Assembly: GCF_000744095.1 (NCBI RefSeq)
Contig: NZ_JQLI01000008.1
Location: 3,286,001 to 3,350,000 of the forward strand
DNA from: Cupriavidus necator A5-1
GTDB taxonomy: Bacteria > Pseudomonadota > Gammaproteobacteria > Burkholderiales > Burkholderiaceae
Direction of reading: 5' to 3'
DNA length: 64,000 bases
Part shown: positions 55,284-64,000 of the stretch, piece after piece
Layout of the letters: each line of letters starts with the position of its first letter
Numbering within the stretch: position 1 is the first letter of the stretch
Position numbers and translations under genes: made by a program
Notes under the pieces: generated by a model
What the model was told of the DNA's origin: nothing
Databases searched by the model: none
Seen by the model: the letters and a program-made list of their open reading frames with translations, nothing else

Positions 55284-55720
55284 ATCGATGACCTTGTCAG
55301 TAACGCGGGGCGCAAGATTGATCCGCAGCGCGCGCCATGCGGCCACGGGCGCCTGGGACCGCTTCTATTCTACGCGCCCGCCACGTGGATTCGTCACAAC
55401 GTGGTGTCCCCGCCAAGTGCATCCCATGGCACACCTGGCCCGATTGCCCGAATCTCTCGGCGCCATTGAAAATAAGCATTTCAACGAATTGCCGGATTAC
55501 AGCAGAATCCATCCCGTTGCCGGCGGTTTTTCAGCCGCCTTGCCAGGGCCGTCTTGAAAATCGGCAAACTGGTAACATATCGACAGCACCGGGCGCGGCA
55601 GCGGCCTCCATAGCCTGCCAGCAGGCGGCAAAGGGGTCGCCGACGGGTCCGCGCAATCTCGTGTAAGGTAACGGTTCGGCCCAGCCTTCAACATAAAAGC
55701 GAAACCAGAGGTTTTCCGCC
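55284..55720. other. 437-bp intergenic region upstream of trxA
   Basis: It should contain the trxA promoter. A TTGAAA (55554-55559) with TAACATAT shortly downstream is the best candidate, but the spacing is poor. Several GC-rich inverted repeats lie at 55510-55545. I see no ORF or structured RNA that I can support. Confidence 0.4.
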
Positions 55721-56047
55721 ATGAGCGAACAAATCAAGTATGTGAGCGACGCCTCCTTCGACGCTGACGTCCTCCAGTCCGACAAGCCCGTCCTGCTCGA
55801 TTTCTGGGCCGAATGGTGCGGCCCCTGCAAGATGATTGCCCCGATCCTGGACGAAGTCGCCAAGGACTACGGCGACAAGCTGCAGGTCGCCAAGCTCAAC
55901 GTCGATGAAAACCAGCAGGTGCCTGCCAAGTTCGGCATCCGCGGCATCCCGACGCTGATCCTGTTCAAGAACGGCGCGGTCGCCGCCCAGAAGGTCGGCG
56001 CGCTGTCCAAGTCGCAACTGACTGCCTTCCTCGACGGCAACCTGTAA
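55721..56047 (+). CDS. trxA: thioredoxin TrxA
   Basis: A 108-residue thioredoxin with the active-site motif WCGPCK (Trp32-Lys37), the conserved Asp in LLDFWAEW and the cis-Pro loop RGIPTLILF. It reduces cytosolic disulfides, probably including the C-terminal cysteines of enzymes such as NrdJ. An AGAGG ribosome-binding site precedes the ATG. The order trxA-rho is conserved. Confidence 0.97.
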   Translation: MSEQIKYVSDASFDADVLQSDKPVLLDFWAEWCGPCKMIAPILDEVAKDYGDKLQVAKLNVDENQQVPAKFGIRGIPTLILFKNGAVAAQKVGALSKSQLTAFLDGNL

Positions 56048-56226
56048 GCTGCGCGCCGGAACCCGAGCGGGCTTCCGGTTTTGTCACGATCCGACGTGCG
56101 TGCGCCACACCCTGGCGCACCGGTCGGATTGTGCTAAGATGCCACCAACAACTCCCCGAGCGTTCGCTCATTTTTCCCCCCTTCTCTTTAGGTCTCGCCC
56201 GTCCGGGCCATCTGTACCCCTCGTCT

Positions 56227-57489
<1,263 letters not shown>

Positions 57490-57523
57490 CGCCCTCGCTG
57501 CAGCATCGCCTTAAGGCGGACAG

Positions 57524-57551
57524 GAAGGCGTGCCACGGCGCGCCTTTTTTG
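57524..57551 (+). terminator. terminator of rho
   Basis: GAAGGCGTGCC and GGCGCGCCTT pair with one mismatch around a short loop, followed by TTTTTT. Confidence 0.75.
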
Positions 57552-57598
57552 TTGCCTGATGATTTCCCTGCGCGCCCGGCCGCACTGGCGCTTGGACC

Positions 57599-58450
57599 AT
57601 GCTCGGCAAACTGACCTCATTCCTGCGCACCCGCTCCCGGGCCCGCAAGCTGGAGCACTACGCGATCCCCGACGCGCTGTGGACGCGCACGGTCGCCACA
57701 CTCCCGTTCGTGCAGCGCTATGGCAGCGAAGACCTGGCAGCGCTGCGCGAGCTGGCCACGCTGTTTATCGCCGAGAAGGAATACTCCACCGCGCACGACC
57801 TGCCGCTGGTCGACGACATGGTGGTCAGCGTCGCGGTGCAGGCCTGCGTGCCGATCCTGAAGCTGGGGCTGCCGTGGTATCGCGGCTGGCACGGCATCGT
57901 GCTCTACCCGGGCGAGTTCATCATTCGCCGGACCGTGCAGGACGAGATCGGGCTGGTGCATGGCGTGGTGGAAGAGGCCAGCGGCGAAGCATGGGAGCAT
58001 GGGCCGGTGATCCTGTCCTGGCAGGATGTGCACACGCCCGGCGCCGGCATCGACAGCGAGCATGACCTGCCGGCCGACACCTACAACGTGGTGATCCACG
58101 AATTCGCCCACAAGCTCGACATGCTCGACGGCGAGCCCGACGGCGTGCCGCCCTTCTCGCGCGTGCTGCATCCGGACATCGATGCCGAGGCGTGGGCGGA
58201 AACCTTCCTGAACGAATATGACCGCTTTGCCGAAGCCTGGGATGCACGCAAGGAGTCCGACTGGGAGCATCCCGAGCGGCTGCCGCCGGCGCTTCGCATC
58301 ATCGACCCATACGGCACCGAGGCGCCGAGCGAGTTCTTTGCAGTGACGTCTGAGGCGTTTTTTGTCGAGCCTGCCGGACTGGCGCGGCACTGGCCAGTGG
58401 TATACCAGTCACTGGCGTCGTTCTACCGGCAAGACCCCGCCTCGACGTGA
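57599..58450 (+). CDS. MtfA-family (M90) zinc peptidase
   Basis: A 283-residue protein with the zinc-peptidase motif HEFAHKLD near residues 167-174 and a downstream Glu-rich region EFFAVTSEAFF supplying the third ligand. The N-terminus LGKLTSFLRTRSRARKLEHY is typical of MtfA. In E. coli MtfA interacts with the Mlc repressor and links to glucose uptake; in other bacteria the role is unclear. It starts 48 nt after the rho terminator and may have its own promoter. Confidence 0.88.
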   Translation: MLGKLTSFLRTRSRARKLEHYAIPDALWTRTVATLPFVQRYGSEDLAALRELATLFIAEKEYSTAHDLPLVDDMVVSVAVQACVPILKLGLPWYRGWHGIVLYPGEFIIRRTVQDEIGLVHGVVEEASGEAWEHGPVILSWQDVHTPGAGIDSEHDLPADTYNVVIHEFAHKLDMLDGEPDGVPPFSRVLHPDIDAEAWAETFLNEYDRFAEAWDARKESDWEHPERLPPALRIIDPYGTEAPSEFFAVTSEAFFVEPAGLARHWPVVYQSLASFYRQDPAST

Positions 58451-58643
58451 GGCTTAAGCTACGTTCCATGGGCTTGGGAGGGTGTTGCAATATGCTCAAG
58501 CCCCTTCCCCAAGCCTTTGTTTTTCTGCCATAATTCCAGTTTGCCCGTTACCGGCAAGTGGTTCGTTCGTCGCCGCGTCATGTCCCTGGCATGAGAATCA
58601 GCGGATTGCAACGGACTGGCTACCCAACCAGAAAGGACTCACC

Positions 58644-58904
58644 ATGAAAGAAGGCATTCACCCGAATTACCGCGAAGTCGTGTTCCAGGACATGTCCAGC
58701 GACTTCAGCTTCATCACCCGCTCGACCATCCAGACCAAGGACAAGATCGTGAAGGACGGCAAGGAATACCCGCTGGCCAAGATCGAAGTCTCGTCGGAAT
58801 CGCACCCGTTCTACACCGGCACCCAGAAGATCATGGACACGGCCGGCCGCGTGGAGAAGTTCCGCCAGAAGTTCGGCAACAAGCTGGGCAAGGCTGCGAA
58901 GTAA
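58644..58904 (+). CDS. rpmE2: 50S ribosomal protein L31 type B
   Basis: An 86-residue ribosomal protein starting MKEGIHPNYREVVFQDMSSD and ending FRQKFGNKLGKAAK. It has the type B extension and no CxxC zinc ribbon, so it is the zinc-independent form of L31. GAAAGGA precedes the ATG. In some bacteria this form is induced under zinc shortage by loss of Zur repression. No Zur-like box is obvious upstream. Confidence 0.96.
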   Translation: MKEGIHPNYREVVFQDMSSDFSFITRSTIQTKDKIVKDGKEYPLAKIEVSSESHPFYTGTQKIMDTAGRVEKFRQKFGNKLGKAAK

Positions 58905-58970
58905 ATCGCTTTCGGCGAACCCCGCTTCGCGCGGCGCCTGCGGACAGATTGTTCCGGCCCCGCGCGAACC

Positions 58971-59005
58971 AGCAAAGAGGCAGCATCGGCTGCCTCTTTG
59001 CTTTT
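58971..59005 (+). terminator. terminator of rpmE2
   Basis: A perfect 14-bp stem (AGCAAAGAGGCAGC and its complement) around the loop ATCG, followed by TTT. Confidence 0.9.
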
Positions 59006-59150
59006 GTGCCAGTCATCTACGGCACCGTCGTACCAATCAGACTTCCCTCACTCCCGTGAGGCTTCCAAGCCATGCCCCGTCCCGCCAGGCCGCTGCATGC
59101 GCGATACTGTGGCCTTCGCGCCATTGCGCCACGGCCCGACCTGAGCATCG

Positions 59151-60938
59151 ATGCGTCAAGCCAACACCTCACCCGTCCAGTTGACCGCTGCCGCGACCGG
59201 CGCCCTGCCGCGCGCCCTGCTGCTGGCGATCTGCATCATCTACGGCCTGGTCGGCCTGTTCGGCCGCGACCCGTGGAAGAACGAGGATGCCGCCGGCTTC
59301 GGCGTGATGTGGCAGCTGGCCACCGGCGGCCTGCACGACTGGCTGATGCCCAATATCGCCGGGCGCCCGTACAGCGAGGACGGCCCGCTGGTGTTCTGGA
59401 TCGGCGCAATCATGATCCGCGGCTTCGGCGGCTGGCTGGGCGCGGCCGATGCCGCGCGGCTAGCCACCGCGCTGTTCTTCTTCGCAACCTGCGCCTGCAT
59501 CTGGTACACGACCTACCTGCTGGGCCGGCGCGACGAGGTCCAGCCCTTTGCCTATGCCTTCGGCGGCCAGCCCAATGCCCGCGACTACGGCCGCACGCTG
59601 GCCGACGGTGCGCTGCTGATATTCCTCGCCTGCGTAGGCCTGGCCATGCGCGGCCACGAGACCACGCCCCAGGTCGGCCAGGTCGCCTTTATCGCGCTGG
59701 CGCTGTATGGCATGGTGCGCAGCCTCGACAAGCCGATCCAGGGCAGCCTGATCTATGGCGCTGCACTCGGCGGCCTGGCGCTGGCGAGCGGCCCGCTGCT
59801 GCCGCTGGCGCTGCTCGGCGGCACCGTGGTCTGCGCGCTGGTGTGCCGGCCGCTGCCGTGGCGGCGCCTGTTCGCCCTCGGCATCCCGCTCGCCCTGCTG
59901 ATCGTGTTGGCATGGGTGGCCGCGGCCTACTTCGGCGCGGCCGACCGCACTGAGGCGGTCACCTATATCCGCGAGTGGTCGCGCTACGACCGCCGCAGCT
60001 ATGGCTCGCCGAATATGCAGACCTTCGGCTTCAACATGCGCAACCTGTTCCTGTACGCGTGGCCGGTGTGGCCGATCGCCGGCTGGGCCTGGGTCGCATG
60101 GGCCGGCATGCGCCGCGCGCCCCACGTGGCGATGCCGCTGGCGCTGCTGCTGCCGGTGCTGGTGCTGCTGTTCCTGCAACGCAGCGCCGGCGACGTGCAG
60201 TTCATCCTGCTGCTGCCGCCGATGGCGGTACTGGCCGCGTTCGCACTGCCCACGCTGGCGCGCGGCGTGATCAACGCGATCGACTGGTTCGCGTTGCTGT
60301 TCTTCACCATCTTCGGCGGCACGGTATGGTTTATGTGGCTCGCCAAGACCACCGGCTGGCCGCCGCGCATCGCGCGCAACATCTTCCGCCAGTTGCCCGG
60401 CTACCAGCATGAGTTCACCATCGCGGCGGTGCTGTTCGCGCTGGTCGCGACCGCCGCCTGGGTGCTGATCGTGCGCTGGCGGCTGTCGCGCGCGCCCAAG
60501 CAGATCTGGCGCCCGGTGGTGATTTCCGCCGCGGGCACCACGCTGATGTGGGTGATGGCGATGACGCTGTGGCTGCCCTCGATCAACTATGGCAAGACCT
60601 ATCGCGACGTGGCGCAGGCCGCGGCGATGGCGCTGCCGCCCGCGTACCAGTGCGTGCAGCCGATCCGCATGGGCGACGCGCAGCTGGCTTCGTTTGCCTA
60701 CTTCGGCCATATCCGCTTCGGCGGGCCGGGCGATGGCTGCGATGTGCTGCTGCGCCATGACTCGGTGGACTATGGCGAGCCGGGCAATCTCTCGCATTTT
60801 GAATGGCGGCTGATCTGGGAAGGCCGCCGCCCCGCGGACCGCGACGAGCGCTTCCGCATGTATCGCCTGGTCGATACCGCGCGCGCCGTGCATCCGCGCC
60901 CTGACCTGCCGCGGCGCCGCCTGCCGCGCCAGCCCTGA
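59151..60938 (+). CDS. ArnT/PMT-like membrane glycosyltransferase
   Basis: A 595-residue integral membrane protein of the GT-C fold with about 11 hydrophobic helices and a C-terminal periplasmic part (about 495-595). The first loop has GRDPWKNEDAAGFG, the Asp/Glu-bearing motif of ArnT- and PMT-type enzymes that use polyprenyl-phosphate sugars. ArnT adds aminoarabinose to lipid A, but nothing here fixes the acceptor or sugar. No arn genes accompany it. It starts 145 nt after the rpmE2 terminator and precedes a MATE exporter. Confidence 0.83.
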   Translation: MRQANTSPVQLTAAATGALPRALLLAICIIYGLVGLFGRDPWKNEDAAGFGVMWQLATGGLHDWLMPNIAGRPYSEDGPLVFWIGAIMIRGFGGWLGAADAARLATALFFFATCACIWYTTYLLGRRDEVQPFAYAFGGQPNARDYGRTLADGALLIFLACVGLAMRGHETTPQVGQVAFIALALYGMVRSLDKPIQGSLIYGAALGGLALASGPLLPLALLGGTVVCALVCRPLPWRRLFALGIPLALLIVLAWVAAAYFGAADRTEAVTYIREWSRYDRRSYGSPNMQTFGFNMRNLFLYAWPVWPIAGWAWVAWAGMRRAPHVAMPLALLLPVLVLLFLQRSAGDVQFILLLPPMAVLAAFALPTLARGVINAIDWFALLFFTIFGGTVWFMWLAKTTGWPPRIARNIFRQLPGYQHEFTIAAVLFALVATAAWVLIVRWRLSRAPKQIWRPVVISAAGTTLMWVMAMTLWLPSINYGKTYRDVAQAAAMALPPAYQCVQPIRMGDAQLASFAYFGHIRFGGPGDGCDVLLRHDSVDYGEPGNLSHFEWRLIWEGRRPADRDERFRMYRLVDTARAVHPRPDLPRRRLPRQP

Positions 60939-61067
60939 TTCACGACTCGCACGACACGTCCCGCAGCGCCTGTAGCGCCAATAGCACCAGTAGCGCCATC
61001 GAACCATTCAGGCCGCAGGCGGCCGCGGGGCCCGGGATCGTGCCCTGACCAAGCCTGCCAAGCCTGA

Positions 61068-62414
61068 ATGCCCCTGCTCCAAGACCTCCGCCGCATTGCC
61101 AGCCTGGCCGCGCCGGTGCTGGCTGGCCAGTTGGCCGTTATCGCCTTTGGCGTCATCGATACCGTGATGGCGGGCCGCGCCTCGGCCACCGACCTGGCGG
61201 CCGTGGGCCTGGGCGGCTCGATCTACATCACGATCTATATCAGCCTGATGGGGGTGCTGCAGGCGCTCGCGCCCATTGCCGGCCAGCTCTATGGCGCAGG
61301 CCGGGTCGAGGCGATCGGCGCGGAGGTGCGGCAGGCCGCGTGGCTGGGCGCCGCGCTGGCGATTCCCGGCGTGCTGCTGCTGGCCTTCCCCGCGCCCTTG
61401 CTCGCCTTTGCCAAGGCCCCGCCGGAACTGGTCGACAAGGCCACCGCCTACCTGCATTTCGGCGCCTTCGGCCTGCCGGCGGCGCTGGGCTTTCGCATCT
61501 ACTCTGCGCTGAACAATGCGCTGTCGCGCCCGATCATGGTCACGGTGCTGCAGATCGGCGGCCTGGCGCTGAAGGTGCCGCTCAATGCCTGGTTTATCCA
61601 CGGCGGGCTGGGCGTGCCGGCGATGGGCGGGCCCGGCTGCGGGCTGGCCTCGACGCTGATCAGCTGGGGCTGGTGCATCGCCGGGCTGCTGATCCTGCGC
61701 TACAGCGGCGCCTATCGTCCACTGCGGATCTTCGATACCTGGAGCTGGCCCGCGGCCGCACCGCTGCGCGCGATGCTGCGCCTTGGCGTGCCGATGGGCC
61801 TGACTTACCTGATCGAGATCACCTCGTTCACGCTGATGTCGATCTTTATCACACGGCTGGGCACGGTTACGCTCGCCGGGCACCAGATCATCGCCAACCT
61901 GGGCGCGGTGGCCTACATGCTGCCGCTGTCGCTGGCGATCGCGACCTCGACGCTGGTGGCCCAGCATATCGGCGCGCGCGACCTGGCCGGTGCCAGCCGC
62001 CTTGCCTGGCGCGGCATCCGGCTGGCCGCGGGGCTGGCCATGCTGACCGGCGCACTGCTGTGGCTGCTGCGCGAGCCGGTGCTGCACGCCTACGCCAGCG
62101 ACCCTGCGGTGGTCGCGGCGGCGCTGCCGCTGGTGTTGTTCGTCGCGTTCTACCAAGCCTTCGACGCGGTGCAGGTGATGACCGCCTTTATCCTGCGTGC
62201 GTACAAGATCGCGCTGATTCCAACGCTGATCTATGCCGGGTCGCTGTGGGGCGTCGGGCTGGGCGGCGGCTATGTGCTGGGATTCGGACTGATCGAGGGC
62301 ATGCCGGCGTTCACGCGCGGTGCAAGCGGCTTCTGGCTGGCCAACAGCGTCAGCCTGGCGCTCGCGGGGGCGCTGTTGGTGCGGTATTTCAACCGGGTCA
62401 GCAAAAATCCGTAG
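61068..62414 (+). CDS. MATE-family multidrug exporter
   Basis: A 448-residue protein with 12 predicted helices in two MatE halves, starting MPLLQDLRRIASLAAPVLAG. Typical features are the repeated AAPVLAGQLAVIAFGVIDT and LGVPMGLTYLIEITSFTLMS starts of each half and PLSLAIATSTLVAQHIGARD. It exports cationic compounds using a Na+ or H+ gradient. The substrate is unknown. A weak terminator follows. Confidence 0.9.
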   Translation: MPLLQDLRRIASLAAPVLAGQLAVIAFGVIDTVMAGRASATDLAAVGLGGSIYITIYISLMGVLQALAPIAGQLYGAGRVEAIGAEVRQAAWLGAALAIPGVLLLAFPAPLLAFAKAPPELVDKATAYLHFGAFGLPAALGFRIYSALNNALSRPIMVTVLQIGGLALKVPLNAWFIHGGLGVPAMGGPGCGLASTLISWGWCIAGLLILRYSGAYRPLRIFDTWSWPAAAPLRAMLRLGVPMGLTYLIEITSFTLMSIFITRLGTVTLAGHQIIANLGAVAYMLPLSLAIATSTLVAQHIGARDLAGASRLAWRGIRLAAGLAMLTGALLWLLREPVLHAYASDPAVVAAALPLVLFVAFYQAFDAVQVMTAFILRAYKIALIPTLIYAGSLWGVGLGGGYVLGFGLIEGMPAFTRGASGFWLANSVSLALAGALLVRYFNRVSKNP

Positions 62415-62433
62415 AACCGAGGTACGAAAGGAG

Positions 62434-62466
62434 AAACCCGCATGGTGTTAACAGTGCAGGTTTTCT
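62434..62466 (+). terminator. probable terminator after the MATE gene
   Basis: AAACC-GCA and TGC-GGTTT pair with one mismatch, followed by TTTTCTTTT. Its left arm AAACCCGCATGG also occurs in the tRNA terminator at 63094-63105. Confidence 0.5.
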
Positions 62467-62501
62467 TTTGGCAGAGGGCTCACATACGGCCAGCCGGCGG
62501 G

Positions 62502-62533
62502 AAATAAAAAAACGCCCGCTTGCGCGGGCGTTT
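62502..62533 (-). terminator. terminator of the downstream tRNA operon copy
   Basis: On the minus strand a 10-bp stem (AAACGCCCGC and GCGGGCGTTT) with a GCAA loop runs into TTTTTTT. It lies 7 nt past tRNA-Asp. Confidence 0.85.
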
Positions 62534-62539
62534 CAGATT

Positions 62540-62616
62540 TGGCGGAGTGGACGGGACTCGAACCCGCGACCCCCGGCGTGACAGGCCGGTATTCTAACCG
62601 ACTGAACTACCACTCC
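62540..62616 (-). tRNA. tRNA-Asp (GTC), copy 1
   Basis: 77 nt with encoded CCA. It starts GGAGTGGTAGTTCAGTCGGT, the anticodon loop CCTGTCACG presents GTC, and the T-arm is CGGGTTCGAGTCCCG. The sequence is identical to the copy at 63130-63206. Confidence 0.96.
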
Positions 62617-62685
62617 TTAGTCGGCGCCGTCTCGAGCATTCGCTTTTGACGACTGGCTGGGCGTCTGATTACGCCCGGCTTGTTT

Positions 62686-62761
62686 TGGCGTCCCCTAGGG
62701 GATTCGAACCCCTGTACTCACCGTGAAAGGGTGATGTCCTAGGCCTCTAGACGAAGGGGAC
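62686..62761 (-). tRNA. tRNA-Glu (TTC), copy 1
   Basis: 76 nt with encoded CCA. It starts GTCCCCTTCGTCTAGAGGCC, the anticodon loop CCTTTCACG presents TTC, and the T-arm is AGGGGTTCGAATCCCCT. It is identical to the copy at 63276-63351. Confidence 0.96.
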
Positions 62762-62866
62762 AGAAACTTGTTTTTCAACGCGTTTTCTGTCTTGCGCTGG
62801 AAAGTCCGCCATTTTAGCAGGCTTTTTCGCGCCTGGGAAGCTTCTTTTCGATGCTTCCCGAATCCT

Positions 62867-62942
<76 letters not shown>

Positions 62943-63009
62943 GTATCCGGTACTACCGGAACACCTTCACCGCGCTGCTGCCAAGAGCAGCATTTGCAGC
63001 GAAGACAGA

Positions 63010-63039
63010 ATTATATAGCGATTTTCGCAACGAATGCAA
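63010..63039 (-). promoter_or_regulatory. promoter of tRNA operon copy 1
   Basis: On the minus strand TTGCAT (63034-63039) and TATAAT (63010-63015) are 18 bp apart, giving a leader of about 60 nt before tRNA-Ala. This matches the arrangement of the other copy. Confidence 0.65.
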
Positions 63040-63090
63040 CACTTTTCATTGCTTCCACGGCGATTAACGACATAATCCCTCACCCTAAAA

Positions 63091-63124
63091 GAAAAACCCG
63101 CATGGCGATTAACCATGCGGGTTT
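63091..63124 (-). terminator. terminator of tRNA operon copy 2
   Basis: Twelve-base arms AAACCCGCATGG and CCATGCGGGTTT surround a 7-nt loop, and on the minus strand a TTTTT tract follows. Confidence 0.88.
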
Positions 63125-63129
63125 AGTTT

Positions 63130-63206
63130 TGGCGGAGTGGACGGGACTCGAACCCGCGACCCCCGGCGTGACAGGCCGGTATTCTAACCGACTGAACTAC
63201 CACTCC
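63130..63206 (-). tRNA. tRNA-Asp (GTC), copy 2
   Basis: 77 nt, identical to the tRNA-Asp at 62540-62616. It is the last gene of the upstream Ala-Glu-Asp operon. Confidence 0.96.
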
Positions 63207-63275
63207 TTAGTCGGCTGCCGCTTCAAGCAAACGCTTGAGACGACATGCTGGACGTCTGATTACGCCCGGCTGTTT

Positions 63276-63351
63276 TGGCGTCCCCTAGGGGATTCGAACC
63301 CCTGTACTCACCGTGAAAGGGTGATGTCCTAGGCCTCTAGACGAAGGGGAC
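63276..63351 (-). tRNA. tRNA-Glu (TTC), copy 2
   Basis: 76 nt, identical to the tRNA-Glu at 62686-62761. It is the substrate of GltX, whose gene lies just upstream on the same strand. Confidence 0.96.
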
Positions 63352-63416
63352 AGAAACTTGTTTTTCAACACGTTCCGTCTGGGTCACCCGAAACAACCTA
63401 GATGACTCCGAAATCT

Positions 63417-63492
<76 letters not shown>

Positions 63493-63562
63493 ATGGTACT
63501 GCCATTTACTGCAACTTGCTTTGTTTTCGCCTGATTTAACTACCGTTTCAAGCGAAGCCAAG

Positions 63563-63590
63563 ATTATATATGAACCACTAATCTTTGCAA
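63563..63590 (-). promoter_or_regulatory. promoter of tRNA operon copy 2
   Basis: On the minus strand TTGCAA (63585-63590) and a perfect TATAAT (63563-63568) are 16 bp apart, about 70 nt upstream of tRNA-Ala. Confidence 0.72.
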
Positions 63591-63765
63591 GCTCCCGTTT
63601 TGACTTTTTTCGCTATCTCTTCACATTAAAGCTGCTCGGCGATTCGCGAGGATCGTTGCGGATCCGCCAGCCCGCTTGGTCAGGGACCGCGCTGCAGGGA
63701 GAACGAGATTATGCGCAAGACCGGCCCGGAGCGCAAGCCCCCGGCGCGGACTTTTGCACGATTTT

Positions 63766-64000
63766 TTACGCGGCGGCGGCCAGGCGGCGCAGCACCGTGT
63801 CGCGGCCGAACAGTTCCAGCACGGCGTCGATGCTCGGGGTCTGCAACTGCCCCGCCACCAGCAGGCGCACCGGCATCGCAAGCTTGGGCATCTTCAGGCC
63901 AAACTCGGCCAGCACGGCCTTGAAAGTGGCGTTGATAGCCTCGCGCTTCCACTCGGGCAGCGCGGCGAGCTGGCTGGCCAGTGCCGCCAGCGCAGGCTGG
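63766..64000 (-). CDS. gltX: glutamate--tRNA ligase, C-terminal part
   Basis: The last 77 codons of a class I aminoacyl-tRNA synthetase; the rest lies beyond the window. The anticodon-binding end is clear: LKMPKLAMPVRLLVAGQLQT, then PSIDAVLELFGRDTVLRRL and a TAA stop. Its neighbours are two tRNA-Glu genes. The roughly 175 nt between its stop and the tRNA promoter show no gene. Confidence 0.9.
   Translation of the reverse strand, partial: QPALAALASQLAALPEWKREAINATFKAVLAEFGLKMPKLAMPVRLLVAGQLQTPSIDAVLELFGRDTVLRRLAAAA

Noticed and set aside
62434..62466. Remnant of a third tRNA operon copy, because AAACCCGCATGG matches the copy 2 terminator arm
   Set aside because: No tRNA sequence adjoins it on the expected side, and the element works as a plus-strand terminator for the MATE gene. 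The 12-base match alone is too little.

Overview
The window is GC-rich betaproteobacterial chromosome. Gene content and order fit Cupriavidus/Ralstonia: rlmN-pilF-rodZ-ispG-hisS-yfgM-bamB-der-hfq-hflX-hflK-hflC-hisZ-purA in one minus-strand series, surE-pcm-nlpD-rpoS, a Bug-type periplasmic binding protein, and trxA-rho-rpmE2. I infer Cupriavidus, probably the main chromosome because nearly everything is housekeeping. There is no prophage, insertion sequence, CRISPR array or obvious genomic island.

Layout. 1-3170: rlmB (cut by the window edge) and rnr on minus; tRNA-Leu(CAG) on plus from a near-consensus promoter that overlaps the rnr start. 3500-4740: a plus-strand Rrf2-type regulator and an NAD(P)H-binding protein, each preceded by the same inverted-repeat operator. 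4800-22400 (minus): purA and a phosphoribosyltransferase, hisZ, hflCK, hflX, hfq, der, bamB, yfgM, hisS, ispG, rodZ, pilF, rlmN, ndk. These cover purine and histidine synthesis, membrane proteolysis control, ribosome assembly, outer-membrane assembly, isoprenoid synthesis, cell shape and RNA methylation. 22700-26000: a Bax1-like membrane protein, rlmD and an EEP-family hydrolase. 26000-30600 (minus): surE-pcm-nlpD-rpoS plus a DEDDy exonuclease, the stationary-phase module. 30796-31770: a quinone oxidoreductase.

31945-34368 is the one clearly damaged locus. A porin gene has an internal segment of about 0.2 kb turned round. Its 5' end and most of an adjoining TctD-like response regulator are gone. 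The TctE-like sensor kinase is frameshifted just after its G2 box.

34497-41832 (minus) is the catabolic and transport part: a SsuABC/TauABC-like ABC importer, then a LysR regulator, a class III CoA-transferase, an HMG-CoA-lyase-family protein and a Bug protein, together resembling a dicarboxylate activation-and-cleavage cassette. 41903-55300 (minus): recR, ybaB and dnaX; a B12-dependent class II ribonucleotide reductase (nrdJ); 4.5S SRP RNA on plus; and an AddAB-like helicase-nuclease pair. 55700-62400 (plus): trxA, rho, an MtfA-type peptidase, ribosomal protein L31 type B, an ArnT/PMT-like glycosyltransferase and a MATE exporter. 62500-63600 (minus): two copies of a tRNA-Ala/Glu/Asp operon, each with its own promoter and terminator, lying downstream of gltX, which is cut by the window end.

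I did not find a convincing new biological system. The best leads are the porin/two-component rearrangement scar, the paired Rrf2 operators, the duplicated tRNA operon, the recurrent TACAAT box 6-7 nt ahead of three start codons, and the candidate hydroxymethylglutarate-type catabolic cassette.
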